From Planctomycetota bacterium (GTDB taxonomy: Bacteria; Planctomycetota; UBA1135; GCA-002686595): a stretch of 36,101 nucleotides of DNA. The stretch is taken from the NCBI GenBank assembly GCA_002720975.1, contig PBIX01000049.1:1-36101 (forward strand), written 5' to 3'. This document shows positions 15,478-23,588 of the stretch, one piece after another; the first letter of the stretch is position 1, and each line of letters begins with the position of its first letter. A program made the translations under genes and the position numbers. The notes beneath the pieces were generated by a model. It was not told the DNA's origin. It ran no database searches and saw nothing but the letters and a program-made list of their open reading frames with translations.

Positions 15478-16901
15478 ACATGAGCAGTCGCAACGTCTGG
15501 CTCACACTTGTGATCGGGTCGATCGTCATCTGTGGTTCCCTGGGTGGCCTCGTGCATGTGGCACGTCAAGACATAGAGCTGGCTCAGGTTGATCTCCACA
15601 CCCTGCAGGATCAGGTCACCGTGGCGCGTAGCACGACCTCCCAGACTCCGAAGCTGGAGCGCGACGTTATTGTTCTGCGTGAGCTCTCCTCATTCGTCGA
15701 GGAGACCCTGCCAAGTACTGAGGATCTGACAAGGTTGATCGAGGACCTGAAGGAGTACCTGCAGGAGGCCGACGTCGAGGTGGAGTCCTTCGGCCTGCGA
15801 CCGAACAGGCCTTCGGCCCTGACCCAGAACACGGGCATCGACCGGATCGGCTACACGCTGACTTTCGAGGGTGGGCTGTTCGAGTTGATGACCTTCCTGT
15901 CACGAATCGAATCCGATGAGCGCTTCATGGCCGTGCGGTCATTCAAGCTCGTCTCGACCTCGCGTGAGGCACTGGAGCGCGACGGCCGCGCCCTGCACCA
16001 CATCCAGGTGGATATTGAGACCTACACCTACAGGCCTGAAGACACCGTGGCGGAGGCCTCCATCGACGGCTACGAGCGCAAGCGCGGGCTCCTCGTGGGG
16101 GACATCGGGACACGTGGCAAGGCCCTGCGTCCCAGCGTCTACCGATTTGAAGGAGATCGTGGCCGACGCGATCCCTGGGTGGATCTGAGGGTCCCCGCTC
16201 TGGGAGAGGAGGGCGGACCGAGCGTTCAAGAGCAGGTGAAGTTCGTGGAGTCCCTGATCGCATTGGTCGACGAGGCTCATGCGGAGTGGGAGCTGGTGCA
16301 GGCCACCAGCAATACCATCGACCGTATCGTCAAGCGCGGCAGGTTGGGCCAGACCCTCGCCCAGCTCGACGAAGAGTTGCGTCGCCTGAATGCGGGCTTT
16401 GATATCCACTATGTGCCCGCATTGCGGCGATTCGAGTTGGAGGTCCTGGAGCCGCGTGAAACCTTGCGCCTGGCCATGGAGGAGGACAGCCAGTCTGGTC
16501 CCTCACGTGATGAGCTGCTCGCCTTGGAAGAGGCCATGCTTCGCCACTTGGAGCGCGCGGAGTTCGGCCTGGCCATGGACGCCTTCGCTGCCCTGGAGGC
16601 CTCACTGTCACGAGTGCAATCCGATCCTCGGCGTTGGGAAGTTGCCCAACGCTTGAGCGAGTACAACCGACAAGCTCAGACCGCGCTCGAGTTCTCCGAG
16701 CTCGCGCTTCAATTCGGCGGCTCCGTCATCATCGATCAGGGCGACCCCTCCGTGATCGTCATCCAGGAAGTGCAGGGCGCCCGCGAGGCCCGCTCTTACT
16801 CGGTGGGGGACTTTGTCCTTCCCGGGCTGGAAGTGGCCGCCGTCCGGCCCAATGAAGTCGTCTTCTATTTCAAAGGCTACGAACTGACCCGCGTCTATTG
16901 A
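15474..16901 (+). CDS. Fused pilus alignment protein PilO-PilP
   Basis: 475 residues, about twice the length of PilO. Residues 8-30 form the membrane anchor. Residues 33-100 are coiled coil, and 105-190 the PilO ferredoxin-like domain (GYTLTFEGGLFELMTFLSRI, FKLVSTSR, VDIETYTY). From about 200 it looks like PilP: a flexible segment, then GDRGRRDPWVDLR near 226-238. A long helical region (about 250-410) follows. The C-terminal beta domain (about 415-475) has SVIIDQGDPSVIVIQEV and SYSVGDFVLPGLEVAAVRPNEVVFYF, the pattern of the PilP/GspC homology region that contacts the secretin. No separate pilP lies between it and pilQ, which fits a fusion. The domain boundaries are my estimate. Confidence 0.75.
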   Translation: MNMSSRNVWLTLVIGSIVICGSLGGLVHVARQDIELAQVDLHTLQDQVTVARSTTSQTPKLERDVIVLRELSSFVEETLPSTEDLTRLIEDLKEYLQEADVEVESFGLRPNRPSALTQNTGIDRIGYTLTFEGGLFELMTFLSRIESDERFMAVRSFKLVSTSREALERDGRALHHIQVDIETYTYRPEDTVAEASIDGYERKRGLLVGDIGTRGKALRPSVYRFEGDRGRRDPWVDLRVPALGEEGGPSVQEQVKFVESLIALVDEAHAEWELVQATSNTIDRIVKRGRLGQTLAQLDEELRRLNAGFDIHYVPALRRFELEVLEPRETLRLAMEEDSQSGPSRDELLALEEAMLRHLERAEFGLAMDAFAALEASLSRVQSDPRRWEVAQRLSEYNRQAQTALEFSELALQFGGSVIIDQGDPSVIVIQEVQGAREARSYSVGDFVLPGLEVAAVRPNEVVFYFKGYELTRVY

Positions 16902-16923
16902 CGCTTATCCAAAAGGAACCGCC

Positions 16924-18717
16924 ATGTCCTTGGCGGCGACGCACGTGAAACATCTACGAACGATCCTGCTCCTTGCTCTGGGGCTTCTTGGCCTCTCCAC
17001 CGCAGCTCAAGCCCAGGTGCCCAGCCTGAATGCTCGAGTCCACCTGAACGTAGTGGACCAGGAGCTCTCTGAGGTCGTGCAGTTTGTCCGGGACCGCTCG
17101 GGGGCCAACATCGTCATCCTCGAGGGGGGCGAGCAGCGCGTGCGCGACCTGCAGGTCAACGACATCCTGTGGCGCGATGCCCTGGAGTTCGCGGTGGACC
17201 TGGCGGGCTGTGTGCTCGACGATGGCAAGAGTGGTGTGCTCACCATCTCCCGGCCCAAGCGAGTGAGCTTCGACCTGCGGGACATTGACCTCAACGAGGT
17301 CATCATGACCATCGCCGCGGCCAGTGGAGCCAATATCATCATCGGCCCCGAGGTCGAAGGGACGGTGCGGGTCAGCATCAAGGACGTTCCGTGGCGGGAT
17401 GCTCTCGAAGAGATCGTCAAGGCGCGCGGCTATACCGTGGTAGAGGAACGCCGCAACATTCTGCGCGTCGTGGACCCCCTTACTCTGGAGCACCAGAAGG
17501 TCACCCGCAGCTACCAGCTGCGCTACCTGCGTCCCACGGGGCCGCGCGTACCCAAGATCGAGACCCAGTTCCACACCGGCGCCGCAACGCCCCCCCAAGG
17601 GGAGCCGGGTGACCACTTCACTGCCCTTGAGGCTCTGCGCAAGGCGCTGAGTGAGAACGGTGAGTTGGATTTCATCGTGGAGCAGAACGTGATCATCGTG
17701 CGTGACACGATTCAGGTGCACGAGTCACTGGAAGAGATTCTGCGCCGTCTTGACGTGGAGCCCGCCCAGGTCTTTGTGGACGTGAAGTTCGTCTCCACCT
17801 CCAACACCGATCTCCTCGACCTTGGCGTGGATTACGGCGACTCCGGCCTGACGGGCTCCATCACAGGAGGTCAGATTCCGATCGACTTCCCCTTCACCCT
17901 GGGCAAGGGCGGGTTTGAAGACGACCTGTTCGCCGACCAGTCCGGGTCCGGTCCCTATGCCGATGATTCGCTCAGCAACAGCAGCGTCATCTTGCCCGAC
18001 ACCATCTTCGGCGCACTCTCCTTCACCCAGTTCCAGGCTACCCTGCACATGTTGCAGCAGGATTCTTCTGCCGAGATCATCCAGGCGCCCAAGCTCGTCA
18101 CCATGGATGGGCGTGAGGCGACGATCTTTGTGGGCGAGACTGTGCGTTACGCGGAGGCCAAGTCCGAGCAGGGCCAGGCAGGAGGCTTGCAGTTGACCGT
18201 GGCTGAGGCCGCGGGCTCGCCCGTAGAGGTGGGGTTCCAACTCCTGATCCGTCCTACCGTGGTGCCCGGTACCGAGCGCATCATCATGGAGGTCATCCCC
18301 AAGGAGACCAGTCTGACCGGCTCCTCGGGCAGCACGGCTCTATCCCCCGCAGGGTTTGACATCTTCACCGTGGGAGCCGCGGGCGAAGAGGGCAGCATCG
18401 CCCTGCCCCGTACGCGCTCCTCGACCCTCATCACCCAGATGATGGTGGAGAGCGGCCAGACGGCCGTCATCGGCGGCCTGACCACCGACATGGATACCGA
18501 CAGCGAGTCACGCATCCCCTACCTCTCCTCTATTCCCGTGGTGGGCGAGCTCTTCAAGCACAAGTCCACGAGCCGCGAGCGGCGGAGTCTGGTCATCTTC
18601 CTGACGCCGCGCATCGTGCGCTCGACCCAGGACACGGAGTTCCTCCTACAGCAGGAGCTGCTGCGCCGACGCATCCGCCTGCATGACGAGATCGAGGCCC
18701 TGGTCAACCCTCAGTAG
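16924..18717 (+). CDS. pilQ: Type IV pilus outer-membrane secretin PilQ
   Basis: 597 residues with a signal peptide (hydrophobic core about 13-24, cleavage likely after AQA at 28-30). PilQ oligomerises into the pore through which the pilus leaves the cell. Periplasmic secretin/TonB short N-terminal domains follow (LNVVDQELSEVVQFVRDRSGANIV; VSFDLRDIDLNEVIMTIAAASGANIIIGP), then an N1-type domain and the C-terminal secretin domain (about 290-580) with VEPAQVFVDVKFV, VESGQTAVIGGL, and IPYLSSIPVVGELFKHKS...LVIFLTPRIV. A Shine-Dalgarno (AAGGAA) precedes the ATG. The AMIN domains common at the N-terminus of PilQ appear to be absent. It ends the pilM-pilQ cluster. Confidence 0.95.
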   Translation: MSLAATHVKHLRTILLLALGLLGLSTAAQAQVPSLNARVHLNVVDQELSEVVQFVRDRSGANIVILEGGEQRVRDLQVNDILWRDALEFAVDLAGCVLDDGKSGVLTISRPKRVSFDLRDIDLNEVIMTIAAASGANIIIGPEVEGTVRVSIKDVPWRDALEEIVKARGYTVVEERRNILRVVDPLTLEHQKVTRSYQLRYLRPTGPRVPKIETQFHTGAATPPQGEPGDHFTALEALRKALSENGELDFIVEQNVIIVRDTIQVHESLEEILRRLDVEPAQVFVDVKFVSTSNTDLLDLGVDYGDSGLTGSITGGQIPIDFPFTLGKGGFEDDLFADQSGSGPYADDSLSNSSVILPDTIFGALSFTQFQATLHMLQQDSSAEIIQAPKLVTMDGREATIFVGETVRYAEAKSEQGQAGGLQLTVAEAAGSPVEVGFQLLIRPTVVPGTERIIMEVIPKETSLTGSSGSTALSPAGFDIFTVGAAGEEGSIALPRTRSSTLITQMMVESGQTAVIGGLTTDMDTDSESRIPYLSSIPVVGELFKHKSTSRERRSLVIFLTPRIVRSTQDTEFLLQQELLRRRIRLHDEIEALVNPQ

Positions 18718-19148
18718 CCCCTTGGATTCGAGTTCTGTGGGGGGCTCCCGCATCCCGGGGACCCGCTCCCGTGGGGCCTGAAGTGAGGTCCACGCCTACC
18801 CAATCCCATTTTTTGGGACAGGTGGTAGGATCGGAGCGCCCGACAGGTCAGCATGGGCCTCGTCCCCGGTTGGCCGCGCGTCGGCGGGGGTGGGATCGGA
18901 GGCACACTGCAGCACCGCTGCCCTCTGCTGTCCCTCAACTCATGCCAGGGCCATGCGTCCTGGACCACAACCAAACTATTGTTCACGGCTGGCGCACAGC
19001 GCTGGTCATTACGACAGCTTTCACGATCGGGGATACGCTCTCCGGTCTTCCGTTCAAAACCTAATCAGTGACGTGTTCAGCGGCCTGGCTCGCGCGGCGG
19101 TACTTCCGCCCAAGATGACGCCAGGCGCTCCGTCCAGTCGGAGACGAC
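18718..19148 (+). promoter_or_regulatory. Long leader region before the RNase E/G gene
   Basis: There are 431 bases without a gene. AGCCCC (18716-18721) and GGGGCT (18741-18746) form an inverted repeat at the pilQ stop that may end the pil transcript. A TAGGAT -10-like element (18826-18831) lies behind a TCCCA-TTTTT-TGGGA hairpin; a start near 18838 would give a leader of about 310 bases. Within it are the palindrome CAGCGCTG and the hairpin GGCGG-TACTT-CCGCC (19096-19110), then a Shine-Dalgarno GGAG (19140-19143). In E. coli a long structured 5' leader lets RNase E control its own mRNA; the same here is only a suggestion. Confidence 0.35.
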
Positions 19149-21704
19149 ATGACTCAGCAATCATTCCTGGGCGACATCTGCCCGGAGCCTGACGACGCCC
19201 ATTACAACTCGGATTCCACGCCCAGCACGGGCGGAGACTCATTCGGCTCTGGAGTGCAAGACTCCAGCTCCCCGTCAGAATCCACCCCCAAAACCGCATC
19301 CGGATCTCGCAGACGGCCAAGGTCCCGAAGCCGCTCCAAGGCCTCCGGTTCCAAGGCCTCCGGTTCCAAGACCGCAGGCTCAGATGCCAAGACAGACGAT
19401 CCTTCGGGATCAGAAGACAAGCCCCGTCGCAAGCGCTCCCGTTCGCGCCGCCGATCAGGCGGGAGAAGCCCAAAGCCCGAGGAGGGTGCTGGGGACTCGA
19501 CAAAGAACACCGACGATGCTTCCTCGGAAGATTCCGGGTCTGAGAAGCCGGCCCGCACTCGACGCCGAGGGAGTCGTGGAGGTCGCAGGCGGCGCTCCAA
19601 GGCCGACTCCGGGGAGGCGGGAAAGCGCAGTGCCCTGGCCGTAGAGGCTATTCCAGGAGAAGAAGATCTGGCGGACCTTCCCTCGGAGGGGGGGCGCGGA
19701 GATGGCGCACAGACCAGGACGAGACGCAAGCGCACACGGCGTGGTGGTCGCGGTCGTAAGAAGGCTTCTGGTTCGGAGGACGCACAAGGCGAGTCCACCG
19801 AGGATTCGGGCGCGGGGACGCGCAAGAAAGCCGGCCGCAAGAAAGCCACCAAGAAGCGGAGCCGGAAATCTTCCAGTGCCGCCAAGACGGATGAAGAGCT
19901 TGAGGCCGAAGTGCTCGCCGAGCGCAAGGAGTCGATCCTCGTCAACGCTGAGGATCAGGAAGAGAAGCGGGTTGCCGTCGTTCGCGGAGATCTGATCGTC
20001 GACTTCTTGATGACCTCCGAGAACCAGCAATCCCTGGTCAATGACATCTACCGCGGCCGCGTGGTGAACCTGGAGCCTGCCATCGGGGCAGCCTTCATCG
20101 ATTTTGGGCAGGGGCGTAACGGCTTTCTGCACAGCTCTGATGTGGTCTCCGCCTACGGCGAGAAGGACTTCAACCTGAAGGCACTTCTCTCAAGCCCGGT
20201 CGAGCCCGAGGAGTGGGACGAAGCCTCCAGCCAACCCATGGTGGGCGCCGAGATCTCGGATGAGGTTGCCGACCAGGATCAAGAGTCTGAGCCCGAGGCG
20301 GCTGCCAGCTCTGAGGGCGAGGGCGAGGGCGAAGGCGAAGGCGAAGAGGCCCCCCCCAGCCCCAGCGAGAAGAAGGCGAGTGACCGTGGTCGACGGGGCA
20401 AGAAGAAGGCCAAGCGTCAGGGCGGGCGTAGCTCCCGCTCCCGAGGACGTGAGCGCAAGCCCATATCTGACCTGCTGAAGAAAGGCGATCAGGTGGTCGT
20501 CCAGGTGACCAAGGACGCCATCGGGGACAAAGGCCCGACGCTCACCACCTACCTGTCCATTCCCGGTCGATATCTGGTGCTCATGCCTTCCATGAGTCAC
20601 ACGGGTGTGAGTCGCAAGATCCCCGACGACAAGGAGCGTCGTCGACTCAAGCGCATCCTCTCATCCATCAAGGTTCCTGAAGGCATGGGGGTGATCGTTC
20701 GCACCGCTGGTATCGGCAAGACGAAGACCGACCTGCAGCGGGACGTGAACTACCTGTTGGGGGTCTGGGAGAATCTGGGGCAGAAGCTGGATAAGGGGCG
20801 CGGCCCTGCCGTGCTGTACCAGGAGTCCTCCCTGGCGATCCGCACCCTGCGCGATCTGTTCAACGCTCGCACCAAGGAGGTTGTCATCGACGACTCCGAA
20901 GTGCACGAAGAGGTTCTCAGCTTCGCCAGCGAGTTGATGCCGGATCAAGTTGATCGCATCAAGCGCCACGAAGGAAGTCGACCGCTCTTCCACGAATTCG
21001 GGATCGAGCAGGACTTTGAGAAGATCTTTGCGCGCCGTGTGGAGTTGCCGTCCGGCGGCTCGATCATCTTTGACCAGGCAGAGGCGTTGGTCGCCATTGA
21101 CGTGAACTCGGGCCGTACGCGCACCAAGTCCTTTGACTTCGAAGAGGTCGCCCTCAAGACCAACCTGGAGGCGGTGCCGGAGATCGCGCGACAGATTCGT
21201 TTGCGAGACCTGGGTGGAATCATCGTCTGTGACTTCATCGACATGATGAAGAGCTCCTCCAACCGACAAGTGGAGCGGGCACTGCGCGACGAGTTTGCTA
21301 CCGATCGCGCGCGCTCCAAGATGGGACGCGTCAGCCAGTTCGGACTGCTGGAGATGACACGCCAGCGGCTGGGTCCTGGTGTGCACAAGAAGGTCTTCAC
21401 GACATGTACCCGCTGCCGCGGCACGGGCAGCATCCGATCCGTGGCCTCTCGGGCCCAAGCCATTATCCGGCGCCTGGGAGCCGCGTTGACCCAGAAGGGC
21501 TTCAGCAAGGTCGAGGTGCGCGCCCATCCAGAAGTCGTGGACTTCCTGAAGGCCGACCTGTGGGACTACGTGCGAGCCATGGAGCACCGCTCCGAGCGGG
21601 AGCTGGACTTCATCGGCGTGCCCGATCAGCCTGAAGACAGCGTGCTCCGCTACCTGCGTGCCGATGGCCGCGAGGTCCGCCCCGGAGGGCGCCGCAAGAG
21701 GTAG
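19149..21704 (+). CDS. rne: Ribonuclease E/G family endoribonuclease
   Basis: 851 residues. It cleaves single-stranded RNA in mRNA decay and rRNA/tRNA processing. The catalytic half is at the C-terminus, opposite to E. coli RNase E: magnesium aspartates D651 (IDVNSGRTRTKSFDFEE) and D695 (IIVCDFIDM), the zinc-link C753-x2-C756 (CTRCRGTG), and the 5'-sensor region SRKIPDDKERRRL. An S1 domain begins near 276 (VVRGDLIVDFLM, IYRGRVVNLEPAIGAAFIDFGQGRNGFLH). It is interrupted by about 85 residues (about 350-437), first acidic then strongly basic, before resuming at LLKKGDQVVVQVTKD. The first 270 residues are a Ser/Lys/Arg/Glu-rich disordered extension with many RRRS-type patches, probably RNA-binding. 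rplU and rpmA follow, a common context. The name rne or rng is equally defensible. Confidence 0.93.
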   Translation: MTQQSFLGDICPEPDDAHYNSDSTPSTGGDSFGSGVQDSSSPSESTPKTASGSRRRPRSRSRSKASGSKASGSKTAGSDAKTDDPSGSEDKPRRKRSRSRRRSGGRSPKPEEGAGDSTKNTDDASSEDSGSEKPARTRRRGSRGGRRRRSKADSGEAGKRSALAVEAIPGEEDLADLPSEGGRGDGAQTRTRRKRTRRGGRGRKKASGSEDAQGESTEDSGAGTRKKAGRKKATKKRSRKSSSAAKTDEELEAEVLAERKESILVNAEDQEEKRVAVVRGDLIVDFLMTSENQQSLVNDIYRGRVVNLEPAIGAAFIDFGQGRNGFLHSSDVVSAYGEKDFNLKALLSSPVEPEEWDEASSQPMVGAEISDEVADQDQESEPEAAASSEGEGEGEGEGEEAPPSPSEKKASDRGRRGKKKAKRQGGRSSRSRGRERKPISDLLKKGDQVVVQVTKDAIGDKGPTLTTYLSIPGRYLVLMPSMSHTGVSRKIPDDKERRRLKRILSSIKVPEGMGVIVRTAGIGKTKTDLQRDVNYLLGVWENLGQKLDKGRGPAVLYQESSLAIRTLRDLFNARTKEVVIDDSEVHEEVLSFASELMPDQVDRIKRHEGSRPLFHEFGIEQDFEKIFARRVELPSGGSIIFDQAEALVAIDVNSGRTRTKSFDFEEVALKTNLEAVPEIARQIRLRDLGGIIVCDFIDMMKSSSNRQVERALRDEFATDRARSKMGRVSQFGLLEMTRQRLGPGVHKKVFTTCTRCRGTGSIRSVASRAQAIIRRLGAALTQKGFSKVEVRAHPEVVDFLKADLWDYVRAMEHRSERELDFIGVPDQPEDSVLRYLRADGREVRPGGRRKR
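19335..19364 (+). repeat. Two tandem 15-bp units in the RNase E N-terminal coding region
   Basis: TCCAAGGCCTCCGGT occurs twice back to back (19335-19349 and 19350-19364), and a third diverged copy starts at 19365. It encodes the repeated SKASG/SKTAG in the disordered head of the protein, so copy number could vary without loss of frame. Confidence 0.8.
20313..20348 (+). repeat. Glu-Gly hexanucleotide repeat in the S1 insertion of RNase E
   Basis: Five GAG/GAA-GGC units in a row followed by GAA-GAG encode an alternating Glu-Gly run inside the acidic half of the insertion. The unit is six bases, so slippage would keep the frame. Confidence 0.8.
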
Positions 21705-21774
21705 GCCCCCGCATGCCCCCCCTGAGCTTGCTCAATAGGGGCTTCCAGGGGTGGCGGGCGCATCCTGCCGCAGC

Positions 21775-21878
21775 TAGACTCTTCGCCCCAATCGTCCATC
21801 CTCAACCGACGCCCGCGGGAGAATCCACCGCGGGAGAGCCGGGACTCACATCCCGGATTGATAGCAAGCGAGAATCCT
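21775..21878 (+). promoter_or_regulatory. rplU promoter and structured leader
   Basis: TAGACT (21775-21780) is a -10-like element; a start near 21787 would give a leader of about 90 bases. The leader has a hairpin CCCGC (21812-21816)/GCGGG (21830-21834), the direct repeat CCGCGGGAGA at 21813 and 21828, and a perfect 6-bp hairpin CCGGGA (21839-21844)/TCCCGG (21851-21856) shortly before the GTG start. Ribosomal protein leaders often bind their own product; that is inference here. Confidence 0.35.
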
Positions 21879-22190
21879 GTGTACGCCATTATCAGCGACC
21901 GCAACAATCAGGCCAAGGTGAGTGTGGGTGACGTCGTCGCCTGCGACCTCATGGATGCCACCCCCGGCAGCGAATTGATCTTCGATCATGTTCTGCTCGT
22001 CTCGAACGAAGGGGACGTCAAGATCGGCAAGCCCAATGTGGAAGGCGCGAGCGTCAAGGCCGAGGTCATCGGCGAAGCCAAGGGCAAGAAGCTCGTTATC
22101 TTCCGCTTCAAGCGCCGCAAGGGTGTTCGTCGCAAGACGGGCCATCGCCAGCACTACACCAAGGTGCGCATCACCGAGATCAACGGCTAG
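21879..22190 (+). CDS. rplU: 50S ribosomal protein L21
   Basis: 103 residues from the GTG at 21879, giving (M)YAIISDRNNQAKVSVGD, which aligns with the standard L21 start; a TTG seven codons upstream is less likely. L21 binds 23S rRNA domain I with L20. The conserved GDVVACDLM, FDHVLLVSNEGDVKIGKPNVEGA, and the C-terminal FRFKRRKGVRRKTGHRQHYT with ITEI are present. rpmA follows after 19 bases, the universal pairing. Confidence 0.96.
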   Translation: MYAIISDRNNQAKVSVGDVVACDLMDATPGSELIFDHVLLVSNEGDVKIGKPNVEGASVKAEVIGEAKGKKLVIFRFKRRKGVRRKTGHRQHYTKVRITEING

Positions 22191-22209
22191 TACTTAAAGG
22201 ACCCCTTCA

Positions 22210-22461
22210 ATGGCACATAAGAAAGGACAGGGAGCCACCCACAATGGCCGCGATTCCAACCCCCAGTTCCGGGGCGTCAAGCGCTACGGAGGTCAGGCCG
22301 TCACCGCGGGCACCATCCTGGTGCGTCAGTGCGGCACGCGCTTCAAGCGTGGTACCAATGTGGGCCTCGGTAACGACTACACCCTCTATGCCCTGGTGGA
22401 TGGGACCGTGCGGTTCCAGAAGGGGCGCCGGGTCCACGTGGACCCGCTGAGCGCCGAGTAG
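22210..22461 (+). CDS. rpmA: 50S ribosomal protein L27
   Basis: 83 residues, starting [16 protein letters not shown] directly, so no N-terminal propeptide of the Firmicutes type. The N-terminal tail reaches the peptidyl transferase centre. [35 protein letters not shown] is the typical core. AAAGGA precedes the start. It sits between rplU and obgE, the standard order. Confidence 0.97.
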   Translation: MAHKKGQGATHNGRDSNPQFRGVKRYGGQAVTAGTILVRQCGTRFKRGTNVGLGNDYTLYALVDGTVRFQKGRRVHVDPLSAE

Positions 22462-22535
22462 GGCATGCTGGCCCTTCCGGTGGGTGCTCCCGCCGGGTGG
22501 TCCGCATTGATGGGAGAACGCCGGGCTGGACGATC

Positions 22536-23576
22536 ATGTTCCGCGACGAAGCCAGCATCGAAGTCATTGCAGGTAAGGGGGGGGACGGTGTGTCCTCGTT
22601 CCGGCGCGAGAAGTATGTCATCAAGGGCGGCCCTGATGGGGGCGATGGCGGTGACGGAGGCAGCGTTCTCCTGGTCGCCAGCTCTGAGTTGAATTCGCTC
22701 CTCAAGGTAGGCCGTGCCTATCGCTACAGCGCGGACAATGGGCGTCCTGGGGGGCCCCGCAAGTGCACGGGTGGCCGTGGCCAGTCGCGGCGCGTGACCG
22801 TACCCGTGGGAACCCAGGTGTTTGACGCGGACGAGGGCACCCTGTTGTTCGATCTGGCGCATGAGGGCGACGAGTTGCTCGTGGCCAAGGGGGGCCAGGG
22901 AGGCAAGGGCAATGTGCGCTTTGCCAACTCCGTGCGTCAGACGCCGAACCACTGCACACCGGGCAAGGATGGTGAGCATCGGTCCCTCAACCTGGTGCTG
23001 AAGATCTTCGCAGAGGTGGGCCTCTTGGGCCTGCCCAATGCGGGCAAGTCCACCTTCCTCTCGCGCGTGACCGAGGCGCGGCCAAAGATCGCCGACTACC
23101 CCTTCACCACCCTCGATCCCCAAGTCGGTATCGCGAAGGTGGGGGACTACGACACCCTCGTGTTGGCCGACCTGCCCGGGTTGATCGAGGGCGCAGCCGA
23201 GGGTGCCGGCCTGGGTCACCGATTCCTGCGTCACGTGGAACGCTGCCGCGTCCTCCTGCACCTGGTGGATGTCTCCCCCGGCGCGACAGACGAGCCTGCC
23301 GAGGCTTGGCGCACCCTGGAGCGCGAGCTCAAGAACTACTCAGAGGCCTTGTACAAGAAGCCACGCATCATCGTGGCCACCAAGCACTTTGAGGATGAGG
23401 GGTCCGCTGAGAGGCTGGAAGACCTGCGCCAGGCTGTCACAGAGGCCAGCGCCGAGGGTGAACAACCCGCCAGGGTGCACCCCATCTCATCGGTCACCGG
23501 GGAGGGCCTATCCGAGCTCCTGTCCCTGGCTCAGACACTTGTGCGCGAGGAAGTGGACCGGGCTCAAGGGTCTTAG
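22536..23576 (+). CDS. obgE: Obg-family GTPase
   Basis: 346 residues from the ATG at 22536 (MFRDEASIEVIAGKGGDG); a GTG at 22497 would add 13 unrelated residues. Obg acts in 50S assembly and stringent or growth control. The N-terminal Obg domain (1-157) is glycine-rich with GGPDGGDGGDGG. The G domain has G1 GLPNAGKS (165-172), G2/switch region YPFTTLDPQVG, G3 DLPGLIEGAAEGAGLG, and G5 SSVTGEGL. The G4 position, normally NKxD, reads TKHF here, losing both the Asn and the Asp that select guanine. No C-terminal OCT domain is present. It follows rpmA as in most bacteria. Confidence 0.95.
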   Translation: MFRDEASIEVIAGKGGDGVSSFRREKYVIKGGPDGGDGGDGGSVLLVASSELNSLLKVGRAYRYSADNGRPGGPRKCTGGRGQSRRVTVPVGTQVFDADEGTLLFDLAHEGDELLVAKGGQGGKGNVRFANSVRQTPNHCTPGKDGEHRSLNLVLKIFAEVGLLGLPNAGKSTFLSRVTEARPKIADYPFTTLDPQVGIAKVGDYDTLVLADLPGLIEGAAEGAGLGHRFLRHVERCRVLLHLVDVSPGATDEPAEAWRTLERELKNYSEALYKKPRIIVATKHFEDEGSAERLEDLRQAVTEASAEGEQPARVHPISSVTGEGLSELLSLAQTLVREEVDRAQGS

Positions 23577-23588
23577 GGTCCGGGGTCG

